From assembly GCA_018065085.1 (NCBI GenBank), contig JAGHUA010000016.1, forward strand, positions 98,952 to 162,951: a stretch of DNA of 64,000 nucleotides, in the 5' to 3' direction. This stretch comes from Candidatus Liminaster caballi (GTDB taxonomy: Bacteria > Bacteroidota > Bacteroidia > Bacteroidales > UBA3663). Numbering within the stretch: position 1 is the first letter of the stretch; every line of letters starts with the position of its first letter. Of this stretch, positions 7,403-17,389 are shown in pieces. A program made the translations under genes and the position numbers. Below the pieces are notes generated by a model, which saw nothing but the letters and a program-made list of their open reading frames with translations, was not told the origin of the DNA and ran no database searches.

Positions 7403-10252
7403 ATGTCAACCCGCAAACAGACTTATATATTCTTTTTTGTCACATTGATGACCGTACTTTTGAGCTTACGGCCAGCGGTTCTGTCTGCGCAATCCGACAA
7501 CCAGGCGCCCATCATACCAGCGGATTCTTTGGCAACAGACTCTTTGACTACAGACTCTTTGACTACAGATTCTCTGGCAGCAGATTCTTTGACTTCAGAC
7601 ACTTTGACTTCAGATAGCGTGAAAATAAAGGATTCTGGTCTTACCGCTGTTGTCAACTATAAGGCATCCGATTCTCTGGTTTTCTCAATGGGCAATATGG
7701 CATGGCTATACGGATCGAGCGAAATCACATACGATGACATCAACCTTACTGCCGAACGCATTCAGATGTCGCTCGACTCTTCGCTCGTCCATGCCAATGG
7801 TATTCCGGATACGACTGCAGATGTGGAACTCAACAAACTGATCGGTGCGCCTGTGTTCAAAGACAAGAGTGGCGAGTACGAAACCAAGACTATCTCTTAT
7901 AATTTCAAGACACAAAAAGGCTTCATCACCGATGTGGTGACACAGCAGGGCGATGGTTATGTCACGGGTGGTACGACCAAGAAAATGGCTGATGGAGACA
8001 TCTTCTTTGAGAACGGTAGATACACAACGTGCGACTACCATGAGTGTCCGCACTTCTACATTAACCTTACCAAAGCCCGTGTGCGTCCGAAGAAGAACAT
8101 TGTGACGGGTCCTGCATATCTTGTTGTAGCTGATGTGCCTCTGCCGCTTGCCATTCCGTTTGGATATTTCCCATTTACAAAGAGCTATTCATCAGGCGTC
8201 ATCATGCCGACTTATGGCGCAGATATGACACGCGGTCTTTACCTCCGCGACGGTGGCTATTATTTTGCAATTAATGACTATGTGGATCTGGCCTTGAAGG
8301 GTGAGATTTATACCAAGGGTTCGTGGGGCATTAGCGCTTCCTCTAAATATGCGTGGCGTTATAAGTTCCGCGGCAATATGTCATTCAGTTATCTGAAGAC
8401 GGTGACAGGCGATAAGGGTATGCCTGACTATTCGGAAATGACTAACATCAAGGCTGTGTGGAGTCATCAGCAGGATGCCCGATTCAATCCGAACCTCACG
8501 CTCTCAGCATCGGTCAATTTCTCGACATCTGGTTACGAGCGCAACAATCTGACCAGCTATTATTCGAACGACATGACCAATGCCACCAAGTCTTCGACCG
8601 TCAATGCGACTTACAAGGTGCCTAATTCTGTCTGGACAATATCGACAAGTGCCTCGGTCACACAGCGAACAAAGGACTCAACGCTTGTTGTTCAGCTCCC
8701 GGATATGTCGATATCGATGAGCCGTATTTATCCGTTCAAGCGCAAGGTGAAGTCGGGCGCAGACCGTTGGTATGAGAAGATTGCAATGTCGTATAGCGGA
8801 CGACTTACCAACAGCATCACTACAAAGCAGGATGAATTCAAGAATAAATCTTTGATTCGCGATTGGAAGAACGGAATGCAGCATACCATACCTGTCTCTG
8901 CCACTTTCACGTTGGCGAAATATATCAACGTAACTCCTTCGTTCAATATCACAGACCGTATGTACACTCACAAGATTGAGCAGTTCTACGATCCATCGAT
9001 TATGAATCCAAACGGGACTTACGGTGGCATTGCGCGTGATACGACATACGGTTTCTATAATGTCTATAACTATTCCACATCACTTAGCGTCGGCACCAAA
9101 CTCTATGGTTTCTTCAAACCTGCTCCTTTCTTCAAGAATGCCAAGCTTGTTGCTGTTCGACATTTGTTTACGCCAACCGTATCGTTCAGTTATACACCAG
9201 ACTTTGGCCGTAAGCGCTATGGCAGTTGGGAGTCTTACGAGATGCCTGATCCAACTTCCCCTACAGGATTCAAGCGCGTTGATTATTCTCCGTTCCAGGG
9301 CATGAGCTTTGGCACAACAGGACGTGGCAAAACCGGAGCCATCAATTTCTCAGTTTCCAACAATATTGAGGCTAAATTCCGTTCGGACAAAGATTCTACA
9401 GGTTACAAGAAAATATCAATCATCGACAATCTCTCATCATCAATCAGCTACAATCTGGCAGCCGATTCCATGCGATGGAGCAGTACCATTCCTGTTTCGA
9501 TGGTTGTGAAGATGGGCAAGTCGGGATCAATGAACCTTTCGGCATCGTTCGATACTTATATGTACGGACTTACCAGTAGCGGATCACCTGTGCATATTGA
9601 CAAACCTCGATGGGAGGTGGGCAAGTTCCCTCGTCTTATGAATACCGGCTACAGTTACAGTTATTCGATCAACAATCAGAAAGTGGCTAAATGGTTTGGT
9701 TTTGGCGATAACACTTCCACCAGCAGCGACATTGACCTTGACGATGAGTATGAGGAAGGCGATGACATGATTGACTCTGATCTCGATCCATCATATCAGA
9801 AGGAAAAAGAGAATGAGCGTCGCGCCAAGAACAAGAAACAGAACTCGTCATCAACATACGATGCTGACGGATATATGATATGGAGCGTGCCTTGGTCAAT
9901 GAGCATTTCTTACACCATGCGTTATGCCTATCAGAAATTCAACGTAAAGAAGATGGAATACGATCTGGGCATTACTCACAGTGCCACAGTATCCGGTCAG
10001 ATCAATCCGACAAAGAACTGGAATTTCTCATATAACCTGACATACGACTTTAACGATCATAAGGTTACGTATATGAACATGAATTGTTCGCGCGATATGC
10101 ATTGTTGGACGCTGACAGCATCGATGAACCCACTCGGCCGATTTGCAAGCTTCCATGTATGCATTGCTGTGAAGAGCTCAATGCTCAGCGATCTCAAGTA
10201 TGAGAAGTCTTCCGTTTCTCGTTCCAATAAGATCGATTGGTATGACGATTGA
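7403..10252 (+). CDS. lptD: LPS-assembly protein LptD, Bacteroidota type
   Basis: Outer-membrane beta-barrel that inserts lipopolysaccharide into the outer leaflet. The 949 aa product has a signal peptide (about residues 1-30, hydrophobic FFFVTLMTVLLSL, cleavage near LSAQ). A low-complexity linker of DSLxx repeats (about 41-76) follows, then an OstA/LptA-like periplasmic domain and a long barrel rich in alternating aromatic strands. An acidic insertion sits near residues 773-800. Length is usual for the phylum. It stands alone between topB and the his operon. Specific LptE or LptA partners are not visible nearby. Confidence 0.85.
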   Translation: MSTRKQTYIFFFVTLMTVLLSLRPAVLSAQSDNQAPIIPADSLATDSLTTDSLTTDSLAADSLTSDTLTSDSVKIKDSGLTAVVNYKASDSLVFSMGNMAWLYGSSEITYDDINLTAERIQMSLDSSLVHANGIPDTTADVELNKLIGAPVFKDKSGEYETKTISYNFKTQKGFITDVVTQQGDGYVTGGTTKKMADGDIFFENGRYTTCDYHECPHFYINLTKARVRPKKNIVTGPAYLVVADVPLPLAIPFGYFPFTKSYSSGVIMPTYGADMTRGLYLRDGGYYFAINDYVDLALKGEIYTKGSWGISASSKYAWRYKFRGNMSFSYLKTVTGDKGMPDYSEMTNIKAVWSHQQDARFNPNLTLSASVNFSTSGYERNNLTSYYSNDMTNATKSSTVNATYKVPNSVWTISTSASVTQRTKDSTLVVQLPDMSISMSRIYPFKRKVKSGADRWYEKIAMSYSGRLTNSITTKQDEFKNKSLIRDWKNGMQHTIPVSATFTLAKYINVTPSFNITDRMYTHKIEQFYDPSIMNPNGTYGGIARDTTYGFYNVYNYSTSLSVGTKLYGFFKPAPFFKNAKLVAVRHLFTPTVSFSYTPDFGRKRYGSWESYEMPDPTSPTGFKRVDYSPFQGMSFGTTGRGKTGAINFSVSNNIEAKFRSDKDSTGYKKISIIDNLSSSISYNLAADSMRWSSTIPVSMVVKMGKSGSMNLSASFDTYMYGLTSSGSPVHIDKPRWEVGKFPRLMNTGYSYSYSINNQKVAKWFGFGDNTSTSSDIDLDDEYEEGDDMIDSDLDPSYQKEKENERRAKNKKQNSSSTYDADGYMIWSVPWSMSISYTMRYAYQKFNVKKMEYDLGITHSATVSGQINPTKNWNFSYNLTYDFNDHKVTYMNMNCSRDMHCWTLTASMNPLGRFASFHVCIAVKSSMLSDLKYEKSSVSRSNKIDWYDD
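7523..7612 (+). repeat. Six 15 bp tandem repeats in lptD
   Basis: Six imperfect 15 bp units, each coding Asp-Ser/Thr-Leu plus two small residues (DSLAT, DSLTT, DSLTT, DSLAA, DSLTS, DTLTS). The repeat is in frame and forms a flexible acidic linker after the signal peptide. Copy number could vary by slippage without breaking the frame. Confidence 0.85.
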
Positions 10253-10309
10253 TGCGTATTTTAGTGATGAAGTCATTTGTGTAACGTTATATAATAGAAT
10301 CAGTTTCTG

Positions 10310-10960
10310 ATGATTGCAATAGTAAAATATAATGCTGGTAATATCTATAGCGTATATTGCGCTTGTCGCCGACTTGGCTACGAACCGGTCATAACCGACG
10401 ATCCCGAACAGCTCCGTGCGGCTGATCATGTTATCTTTCCTGGCGTTGGCGAGGCTCGTGCTGCTATGGAATATCTGCATGCTAAGACCTATACTTATGC
10501 AAACGGAACTTCTGAATCGCTGGCCGATATAATTCGCAGTCTTCGTCAGCCTGTGCTTGGCATCTGCATCGGCATGCAATTGATGTGCAAACATAGCGAA
10601 GAAGGCGATGTTGACTGTTTGGGTGTGTTCGACGCCCCAGTGGAGCGTTTTCGTCCAACTGATAACACGCTCAAAGTACCACAGATGGGTTGGAATGAAA
10701 TTGCGGCTTTCAACAGCGAATCGGCCACGGCAGCCGGTGTCGGCAACCGACTGCTGGAGGGCATTGCCGACGGTTCGTATGTCTATTATGTCCATTCATA
10801 TCGTGTGCCGGTTTGTGCCAATACAATTGCGACTACCGAATATGGTGAGCAATATAGTGCGGCTTTGCACAAGGACAACTTTTGGGCCACTCAGTTCCAC
10901 CCAGAAAAGAGTGGAAGCGTGGGCGAGAGAATACTTAAGAATTTTATTGAGAATTGTTGA
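10310..10960 (+). CDS. hisH: Imidazole glycerol phosphate synthase, glutaminase subunit
   Basis: Class I glutamine amidotransferase that hydrolyses glutamine and channels ammonia to HisF in histidine biosynthesis. The 216 aa protein carries the nucleophile Cys86 in LGICIGMQ and the catalytic pair His197/Glu199 in FHPEKSG, together with FPGVGEA for the oxyanion loop. It is the first of four his genes (hisH, hisA, hisF, hisIE) in pathway-consistent order. No hisG, D, C or B is in the window, so the rest of the pathway is encoded elsewhere. Confidence 0.96.
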   Translation: MIAIVKYNAGNIYSVYCACRRLGYEPVITDDPEQLRAADHVIFPGVGEARAAMEYLHAKTYTYANGTSESLADIIRSLRQPVLGICIGMQLMCKHSEEGDVDCLGVFDAPVERFRPTDNTLKVPQMGWNEIAAFNSESATAAGVGNRLLEGIADGSYVYYVHSYRVPVCANTIATTEYGEQYSAALHKDNFWATQFHPEKSGSVGERILKNFIENC

Positions 10961-11006
10961 AACAAAAGAGATAATTGCAGAAATTTAGTTTGAAAGACAG
11001 AAGAAT

Positions 11007-11729
11007 ATGATTGAAATCGTACCCGCTATTGATATTATCGACGGCAAATTGGTGCGCCTCCGCAAGGGAGACTATGATGCCAAAACAGAATATAGTATTG
11101 ACCCGGTTGAGGTCGCAAAGTCATTCGAAGGCATTGGCCTCCATCGCCTGCATGTGGTTGATCTCGACGGAGCAAAGGGCGGCCATATAGTCAATGCAAA
11201 GACCCTTGAACGTCTTGCCACATCAACAAGCCTTATCATTGATTTCGGTGGTGGCGTGAAAAGTAACGATGATGCTCGCATTGCCTTTGATGCTGGAGCA
11301 CAGATGATAACTGGTGGATCTATAGCCGTTCATCGTCCGCAGATGTTCCTGTCATGGCTTGAGCTGTATGGTCCTGATCGTGTTATTCTGGGTGCTGACA
11401 TAAAAGACGGTCGCATTGCAACAAACGGCTGGATTGAAGAGAGTGATGCACGTTGGCAGACATTCATTCAGAGCTATGTGGCAAGAGGTGTCCGCCGTGT
11501 GATCTCAACAGATATTTCGCGTGACGGAATGATGACAGGTCCTGCCACCGAACTCTATAAGGACATGATGGTCGATTTTCCTGAACTTCATGTTACTGCA
11601 TCTGGCGGTGTGTCATGTATCAATGATGTCCTGCAACTGAATGAGGCTGGCGTACCATCAGTCATCATCGGCAAGGCCATTTATGAGGGACGCATCACAA
11701 TGCACGAGATTGAGAACCTTTACAAATAA
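11007..11729 (+). CDS. hisA: ProFAR isomerase
   Basis: 1-(5-phosphoribosyl)-5-[(5-phosphoribosylamino)methylideneamino]imidazole-4-carboxamide isomerase, a (beta/alpha)8 barrel of 240 aa in histidine synthesis. The two acidic catalytic residues expected of the family are present: Asp9 in [10 protein letters not shown] and Asp131 in GADIKDGR. Phosphate-binding glycine loops (DFGGGVKS and ASGGVS) are also visible. It lies 46 bp after hisH and 14 bp before hisF in the same operon. Confidence 0.96.
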   Translation: MIEIVPAIDIIDGKLVRLRKGDYDAKTEYSIDPVEVAKSFEGIGLHRLHVVDLDGAKGGHIVNAKTLERLATSTSLIIDFGGGVKSNDDARIAFDAGAQMITGGSIAVHRPQMFLSWLELYGPDRVILGADIKDGRIATNGWIEESDARWQTFIQSYVARGVRRVISTDISRDGMMTGPATELYKDMMVDFPELHVTASGGVSCINDVLQLNEAGVPSVIIGKAIYEGRITMHEIENLYK

Positions 11730-11743
11730 CACATTATTATATT

Positions 11744-12502
11744 ATGTTAGCAAAGCGCATCATTCCATGCCTCGACGTTAAGGACGGAAAGACGGTCAAG
11801 GGTGTTCAGTTTGTGAACTTCCGCGATGCTGGTGACCCAGTGGAATTGGGCAAGCAGTATTCCGAACTTGGAGCTGACGAACTTGTCTATCTCGATATCA
11901 CGGCATCGCATGAGGGACGCAAGACATTCACTGAATTGGTGAAACGCATTGCTGCCGAAGTATCTATTCCATTCACTGTGGGTGGAGGAATTCACGAACT
12001 AAGTGATGTGGAGCGTCTTTTGGCTGCCGGTGCAGATAAGGTTTCTATCAATTCTTCTGCTATACGTTGTCCAGAACTTATCACAGATATTGCCAGACGT
12101 TTTGGCGTTCAGGAATGTGTTTGTGCCATTGATGCGCGACTTGAGGATGATGGGGTATGGCGATGCTACCTTAATGGCGGACGCGTACCGACCGATCGCA
12201 CACTGTTCGAATGGGCACATGAGGCACAGGAACGTGGTGCAGGTGAGATTCTCTTTACTTCGATGAATCATGATGGAGCCAAACAAGGATTTGCAATCGA
12301 CGCTTTGTCACGTCTGCACGATGAACTGACAATTCCGGTAATCGCGTCTGGCGGCGCCGGAGAGAAGAAGCATTTCCTTGATGTCTTTGAGAAGGCTCAT
12401 GTTGATGCTGCACTTGCTGCCTCGGTCTTCCATTTTGGAGAGATTCCAATGGCCGATTTGAAGCAGTATCTTGCTGACAACGGAATATGTGTAAGGCGCT
12501 GA
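11744..12502 (+). CDS. hisF: Imidazole glycerol phosphate synthase, cyclase subunit
   Basis: Barrel subunit that uses ammonia from HisH to make imidazole glycerol phosphate and AICAR. The 252 aa sequence shows catalytic Asp11 in [10 protein letters not shown] and Asp130 in CAIDAR, with phosphate loops TVGGGI and ASGGAG. It follows hisA closely and precedes hisIE by 36 bp. The half-barrel repeat typical of HisF is evident from the paired Asp and Gly motifs. Confidence 0.96.
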   Translation: MLAKRIIPCLDVKDGKTVKGVQFVNFRDAGDPVELGKQYSELGADELVYLDITASHEGRKTFTELVKRIAAEVSIPFTVGGGIHELSDVERLLAAGADKVSINSSAIRCPELITDIARRFGVQECVCAIDARLEDDGVWRCYLNGGRVPTDRTLFEWAHEAQERGAGEILFTSMNHDGAKQGFAIDALSRLHDELTIPVIASGGAGEKKHFLDVFEKAHVDAALAASVFHFGEIPMADLKQYLADNGICVRR

Positions 12503-12538
12503 CAATCGAATTTACTGACAAAAAACAAAATACAAGAT

Positions 12539-13174
12539 ATGGAAATTGATTTCAAAAAGATGGATGGACTTGTGCCTGCCATCATTCAGGACGCTGTGAC
12601 TGACAAGGTATTGATGCTCGGTTTTATGAACGAGGAGGCTTACGCCAAGACTGTTGAAACCGGATTGGTAACATTCTGGAGCCGCACTCGTAATTGCCTT
12701 TGGACAAAAGGCGAGACATCGGGCAATGTGCTTCGTGTTGTTGAGATTTTAAACGATTGTGATAAGGACACTCTCCTTATCAAGGCTAATCCAGCCGGAC
12801 CTGTATGCCATACTGGCGCTGACACATGCTGGGGCGAGACCAACAAGCATGATGAGGCTCACAACAAGGAGAATGCACTTCTTTTCCTTTCAGAACTCCA
12901 GGATTTCATTGAGAAGCGTCACGAGGAAATGCCTGAGGGATCATATACCACATCTCTTTTCAAGGACGGCTTGAACCGTATGGCTCAGAAAGTGGGCGAG
13001 GAGGCTCTCGAATTGGTTATCGAAGCAACTAACGGCACCAAGGATCGAATGGTTTACGAAGGTTCGGATATGCTCTATCATCTTATCGTGCTGCTCACAT
13101 CCAAGGGCATGCGCATTGAACAGATGGCATCAGAACTGCGTGAACGTCACAATCCAGGTTGGAAGAAGCACTGA
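12539..13174 (+). CDS. hisIE: Bifunctional phosphoribosyl-AMP cyclohydrolase / phosphoribosyl-ATP pyrophosphatase
   Basis: A fused enzyme of 211 aa catalysing steps 2 and 3 of histidine synthesis. The HisI half (about 1-110) has FWSRTRNCLWTKGETSGN and the metal-binding NDCDKDTLLIK with downstream Cys/His in VCHTGADTCW. The HisE half (about 115-211) has SYTTSLFKDGLNRMAQKVGE and EALELVIEA, with the acidic metal-binding helix. Fusion is usual in Bacteroidota. It is the last his gene; ftsE begins 47 bp later on the same strand. Confidence 0.95.
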   Translation: MEIDFKKMDGLVPAIIQDAVTDKVLMLGFMNEEAYAKTVETGLVTFWSRTRNCLWTKGETSGNVLRVVEILNDCDKDTLLIKANPAGPVCHTGADTCWGETNKHDEAHNKENALLFLSELQDFIEKRHEEMPEGSYTTSLFKDGLNRMAQKVGEEALELVIEATNGTKDRMVYEGSDMLYHLIVLLTSKGMRIEQMASELRERHNPGWKKH

Positions 13175-13221
13175 TAAAGTGATTTCTCCAACAGGTATAT
13201 ATAATTATTAAACTTCATCCC

Positions 13222-14064
13222 ATGATAAAATACAAAGGCGTGACAATCGAACGCGAACAGCAGCTCTTGCTCAAGGATGTTGACCTTGAGGTGAGTGGCG
13301 GCGAGTTTGTGTATCTTATTGGCAAGGTCGGTTCTGGCAAATCGTCGTTGCTCAAGACTATCTATGCCGAAATATCTATCATCTATGGCGAGGCGAGGGT
13401 GTTTGAATATGACTTGCAGAGTATGCGTCGCAGTCAGATTCCGTATCTGCGTCGCAAGCTTGGTATCGTATTTCAGGATTTCCAGTTGCTGACCGACCGA
13501 ACCGTACAGCAGAACCTCGAGTTTGTGCTCAAGGCCACCGGCTGGAAGGAAAAGATGGAAATCGATCAGCGCATCATGGAAGTGTTGCGCCTTGTGGGTA
13601 TGGAGAATAAAGGCTATCGAATGCCAAACACACTGTCAGGCGGTGAGCAGCAGCGCGTGGTTATTGCACGTGCGTTGCTCAACAATCCATCTGTAATTCT
13701 TGCTGATGAACCAACAGGCAATCTCGACCCTGAGACGAGCCGCATGATTGTGCAGTTGCTATACGATATCTGTCACGAACGTGGTACGACTGTGATTATG
13801 TCAACGCACAACATGTCGCTCATCGATGAATTCCCAGGACGAGTGTTGAAAGTTGAGGACGGAAAGGTGACGGCTGTTATTGACCAACCTGCTCAAGAAG
13901 AGACCAGTCAGGAAGTTCCGGAAGAAACTCAAAGCGATTCTGAGCCTTGTTCAGATGACAGCAATAGTGACGAAGACCATTGCTCACCACAAGATATTCA
14001 ACCTGAAGAGCAAAGTCATAGCGAAGAATCTGATCAAAAACTTTCTGAGTCAGTTGAACAGTAG
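13222..14064 (+). CDS. ftsE: Cell-division ABC ATPase FtsE with extra acidic tail
   Basis: Cytoplasmic ATPase of the FtsEX complex, which gates peptidoglycan hydrolases at the septum. Residues 1-218 form a normal ABC domain: Walker A GKVGSGKS at 34-41, Q-loop FQDFQLL, signature LSGGEQQR, Walker [12 protein letters not shown] and switch His in STHN. Residues 219-280 are an acidic Ser/Glu/Asp/Gln-rich tail not expected of FtsE. The segment coding it lies exactly antisense to the 3' end of the HsdR-N gene (188 bp convergent overlap). No ftsX is adjacent. The tail could be real or could reflect loss of an earlier stop codon. Confidence 0.88.
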   Translation: MIKYKGVTIEREQQLLLKDVDLEVSGGEFVYLIGKVGSGKSSLLKTIYAEISIIYGEARVFEYDLQSMRRSQIPYLRRKLGIVFQDFQLLTDRTVQQNLEFVLKATGWKEKMEIDQRIMEVLRLVGMENKGYRMPNTLSGGEQQRVVIARALLNNPSVILADEPTGNLDPETSRMIVQLLYDICHERGTTVIMSTHNMSLIDEFPGRVLKVEDGKVTAVIDQPAQEETSQEVPEETQSDSEPCSDDSNSDEDHCSPQDIQPEEQSHSEESDQKLSESVEQ

Positions 14065-14353
14065 GCGCCTTATATTCGCAAATGACCAATGGCCGGCCTT
14101 CGCGATTATAGACTACACTGTCACATCGTTTAGACATGTTGCCCACAGTTATTGCCACTTCATTGGAAAGACGTCCCTGCGGAAAGTGCTTGAAATTGAT
14201 CAGGTAATTGACAAAATTCTGACGCACCCATTCCTCCGGTGTCAGGCGTACCCACTTCTTGCGCTGGGAATCAAAAACCTCTTCGAGGCCTGTTTTTTCA
14301 GACAGTCTCGTGCGTAAAAGGCATTCTGGAAGGTTCAATGTTGGATGTGTCAT
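13877..14353 (-). CDS. HsdR N-terminal-domain protein
   Basis: Small protein (158 aa) with the type I restriction enzyme R N-terminal fold (HSDR_N), seen in VRQNFVNYLINFKHFP, CDSVVYNREGRPLVICEYK and [19 protein letters not shown]. The Asp and the Glu-x-Lys (ICEYK) fit a PD-(D/E)XK nuclease core. In Bacteroidales this stand-alone protein is commonly found next to holA, so it is probably housekeeping rather than a restriction subunit; its role is not known to me. Length looks complete. Its 3' 188 bp overlap the ftsE tail, and its promoter box sits only 4 nt before the ATG. Confidence 0.85.
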   Translation of the reverse strand: MTHPTLNLPECLLRTRLSEKTGLEEVFDSQRKKWVRLTPEEWVRQNFVNYLINFKHFPQGRLSNEVAITVGNMSKRCDSVVYNREGRPLVICEYKAPTVQLTQKVFDQILRYDFALQVEYLVVSNGLRHYCCHLNKAQNRFEFLPELPDWSLLEQVGQ

Positions 14354-14357
14354 GGCG

Positions 14358-14365
14358 CAAAGATA
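14358..14365 (-). promoter_or_regulatory. -7 element (TATCTTTG) directly abutting the HsdR-N start codon
   Basis: The minus strand reads TATCTTTG, then CGCC, then the ATG at 14353. With normal spacing the transcript would begin at or within a base or two of the ATG, implying a leaderless mRNA. Confidence 0.6.
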
Positions 14366-14403
14366 CGATAAATAACCGAGATAACAAAATATTTTGTCGA
14401 AAA

Positions 14404-15441
14404 ATGGCTAAATCTGCAGATTATCAATCTATCAGAACCGACATCGAGCATGGTATATTTGCTCCAATCTACATACTTCATGGAGATGAGTCGTTCTTCA
14501 TCGATCAGTTGACTGACCTTCTGCTCGACAAGGTATTGACTGACGAGGAGAAGGATTTCAACCTTACGCAGATGTATGGCGCAGACATCTTAAACCTCGG
14601 AGATGTGGTTACTACTTGCCGCCGATACCCGATGATGGCTGAACGTCAGTTGGTATTGTTGCGCGAAGTTCAGGCACTCGACCAGCGTAAGTCTCTGACT
14701 TCGCTCGATGTGCTCGAAGCCTACACATCACATCCTTTAGTGAGTACAGTGTTTGTCATAACCTGCAAATCGAAGAAACTCGATGCCCGTCAGCGTTGGC
14801 TCAAACAGGCAGCCGAGAACGGAGCTGTTATATTTGAGAGCAAGCGTATGCGCGACTATGAGTTTGTTAAGTTTCTGCCAGGCTTCCTCAAAACCACTGG
14901 ACTTTCTTTCGACGAAAAGGCCATACAGATGATCAACGACTACATCGGAGCAGACTTGAGCCGTATGATGGCCGAGATAGATAAATTGCGCCTTAACCTA
15001 AAAGACGGAAATACTAAGGTTACTGCCGAGATGATTGCCAACCATATCGGAGTGTCGAAGGATTTCAATTCATTCGAACTCGTATCGGCTGTGGCACAGA
15101 GAGACTTTCGTAAGTGCGAAATCATTCGCCGTTATTTCGCACAAAATCCAAAGTCGAATCCTATCCAGGTGACGATGTCTGTCCTTTTCAATTTTTTCAG
15201 CAATGTGATGCTGTCTCATTATGCTCAGGATAAGTCGCTGAATGGTTTGATGCGTGAGGTTGGACTTAATTTCCCGCAAGCGAAGGAGATGACATCGGCC
15301 ATGAAAATATATTCGGCAACCAAAGCAATGAACAATATCGCTATTATCCGTGAATTTGACGCTCGTCAGAAAGGAGCGCGTGGTGCCAATCTGCCCGACG
15401 ATGAAGCGCTCCAGGAATTGCTTTATCGCCTTATGCATTGA
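14404..15441 (+). CDS. holA: DNA polymerase III subunit delta
   Basis: Clamp-loader subunit that opens the beta sliding clamp in DNA replication. The 345 aa product has the delta features: IYILHGDESFFIDQLTDLL at the N-terminus, an AAA+-like fold without a functional P-loop, and the C-terminal collar region with RGANLPDDEALQELLYRLM. The frame is open further upstream, but I place the start at the ATG at 14404 because family members begin with MAK-x-x-DYQ-like residues. It is divergent from the HsdR-N gene and convergent with fhs, separated by a hairpin terminator. Confidence 0.93.
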   Translation: MAKSADYQSIRTDIEHGIFAPIYILHGDESFFIDQLTDLLLDKVLTDEEKDFNLTQMYGADILNLGDVVTTCRRYPMMAERQLVLLREVQALDQRKSLTSLDVLEAYTSHPLVSTVFVITCKSKKLDARQRWLKQAAENGAVIFESKRMRDYEFVKFLPGFLKTTGLSFDEKAIQMINDYIGADLSRMMAEIDKLRLNLKDGNTKVTAEMIANHIGVSKDFNSFELVSAVAQRDFRKCEIIRRYFAQNPKSNPIQVTMSVLFNFFSNVMLSHYAQDKSLNGLMREVGLNFPQAKEMTSAMKIYSATKAMNNIAIIREFDARQKGARGANLPDDEALQELLYRLMH

Positions 15442-15505
15442 TTGCAGAAGGCTACAAGAGAGAATACGGGAAAGTATATAAGATTGCAGAATAATAACAG
15501 AAAAA

Positions 15506-15534
15506 ATGGTCGCCAACTTTTCGCTGGCGACCAT
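15506..15534. terminator. Bidirectional hairpin terminator between holA and fhs
   Basis: Perfect 10 bp stem ATGGTCGCCA / TGGCGACCAT with a 9 nt loop, preceded by an A-run and followed by a T-rich stretch. It can end transcription from both sides of this convergent pair. Confidence 0.85.
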
Positions 15535-15576
15535 TCTATTTATGTATGACTTATGGCGCAGTCAATTTTATTCGAT

Positions 15577-17250
15577 TTACGAAAGGCCTGTGATGTTGCC
15601 GTCTGAATCGATGTCGATCTGCTCGGCAGCAGGAACCTTTGGCAAACCAGGCATACGCATCATCTCGCCTGCAATGGCAACGATGAATTCCGCACCCTGA
15701 TTGATCACGATGTCCTGAATATCGAAGTTGAATCCGGTTGGAGCACCGACGCGCTTTGGATCAGGAGTGAATGAGAACTGAGTCTTTGCAACGCATACAG
15801 GGAAGTGATCGAGACCGGAGTCGTGAACAAGCTTGAGCATCTTCATAGCCTTCTCACTAAAGCTTACGCTCTCTGCACCATAGATTTTCTTGGCAACAGC
15901 CTCGATTTTAGCCTTTGGTGCCTCCTCGTCCTGATATGTGAAATTGAGAGGCTTTGAAGGATTCTTCTCAATGGTCTCTACAACTGCCTGTGCAAGTTCC
16001 TTTGCACCCTCGCCACCGTGTGCAAAGCCATCGTTTACTACGCAGCGCACACCGAGATCTTTCTCGCAGTGGTCAATGAGACATTTGATTTCGTCGTCTG
16101 TATCGTTTGCAAAACGGTTGAAGGCAACGAGCACTGTCTGTCCGAAGTCCTGAAGGTTGCGAACGTGACGGTCGAGATTGCAGAAGCCACGCTGGAGACC
16201 TTCCATGTTAGGTTCCTTAATCTGGTCGGCAGGCACACCGCCATGCATCTTCAGACCGTTGCAAGTGGCAACAAGTACGGTCAGTTTAGGGCAGAGTCCA
16301 GCCTTGCGACACTTGATGTCGAGGAACTTCTCAGCACCGAGATCTGCACCAAAACCGGCTTCTGTAACTGTATAGTCTGCCACCGACATACCCAGCTTAG
16401 TGGCAAGGATTGTGTTGCAACCGTGAGCGATGTTGGCAAATGGGCCACCATGTACGATGGCAGGAGTATTCTCGGTTGTCTGTACGAGGTTTGGCATGAG
16501 CGCATCTTCGAGAAGAACGCAGATTGCACCGGCGCAGCCCATATCCTTCACAGTGAAAGGTGTGCCGTCATAACGATAACCGAGCAGGATGTTCTCAATG
16601 CGACGACGGAGATCCTCGCGAGAAGTGGCAAGGCAGAGGATAGCCATGATTTCAGAAGCAGGAGTGATGTCGAATCCGCTTTCTCCGGGAACGCCGTTGC
16701 TCTGTCCACCGAGACTCTGAACGATCTTGCGCAGACCACGGTCATTAACATCGAGCACGCGCTTCCAAAGCACCTGCTTGAGTGGTGGCATTTCCTTGCG
16801 ACGCTGATAGAAATAGTTGTCCATCAGTGCGGTGATCATGTTGTGAGCAGAAGTCACAGCATGGAAGTCTCCGGTGAAGTGGAGGTTGATCTTCTCCATT
16901 GGCAGCACCTGAGCATAACCGCCGCCGGCAGCGCCGCCCTTCATGCCGAAGCAAGGACCGAGCGAAGGCTCGCGAAGCACTACGACTGCTTTCTTTCCAA
17001 TTTTGTTCAGGCCGAGATCAAGACCGATAGAGACTGTGGTCTTGCCGATGCCGGCCTTGGTAGCAGAGATTGAGGTAACGAGGATGAGGTTTGACTTTGA
17101 AGCTTTCTCCTCATCAATGTACGAGAGTGGCACCTTGGCAATGTGATGACCATAAGGGTAGATGTCCTGTGGGTCGATACCTACTTTCTGCGCGATCTTT
17201 TCGATGCGCTCGAGTTTACACTCTCTTGCAATTTCAATGTCACTTTTCAT
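15577..17250 (-). CDS. fhs: Formate--tetrahydrofolate ligase
   Basis: Joins formate to tetrahydrofolate with ATP to give 10-formyl-THF for purine synthesis and one-carbon metabolism. The 557 aa protein has the FTHFS P-loop variant [11 protein letters not shown] and the conserved [19 protein letters not shown] and [14 protein letters not shown] stretches. I place the start at the ATG at 17250 ([16 protein letters not shown]), matching the family N-terminus, although the frame is open about 100 bp further up. It is monocistronic here. Confidence 0.95.
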   Translation of the reverse strand: MKSDIEIARECKLERIEKIAQKVGIDPQDIYPYGHHIAKVPLSYIDEEKASKSNLILVTSISATKAGIGKTTVSIGLDLGLNKIGKKAVVVLREPSLGPCFGMKGGAAGGGYAQVLPMEKINLHFTGDFHAVTSAHNMITALMDNYFYQRRKEMPPLKQVLWKRVLDVNDRGLRKIVQSLGGQSNGVPGESGFDITPASEIMAILCLATSREDLRRRIENILLGYRYDGTPFTVKDMGCAGAICVLLEDALMPNLVQTTENTPAIVHGGPFANIAHGCNTILATKLGMSVADYTVTEAGFGADLGAEKFLDIKCRKAGLCPKLTVLVATCNGLKMHGGVPADQIKEPNMEGLQRGFCNLDRHVRNLQDFGQTVLVAFNRFANDTDDEIKCLIDHCEKDLGVRCVVNDGFAHGGEGAKELAQAVVETIEKNPSKPLNFTYQDEEAPKAKIEAVAKKIYGAESVSFSEKAMKMLKLVHDSGLDHFPVCVAKTQFSFTPDPKRVGAPTGFNFDIQDIVINQGAEFIVAIAGEMMRMPGLPKVPAAEQIDIDSDGNITGLS

Positions 17251-17389
17251 AGTGAAAACTTTAATTTGTGACCGTCTGGATCCCAATGCGTTTAGGGGTA
17301 ACATCTGGTCGGTTAATAATTTGTCCTCCATCTGTGCAATGCGGTTACACACAGCTCTCGGACGGTTTATTGTGTTTCTTTATTTGAGT

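Noticed and set aside
16018-17073. Antisense frame of 351 codons opposite fhs
   Set aside because: A shadow of the strong fhs coding sequence, with no domain.
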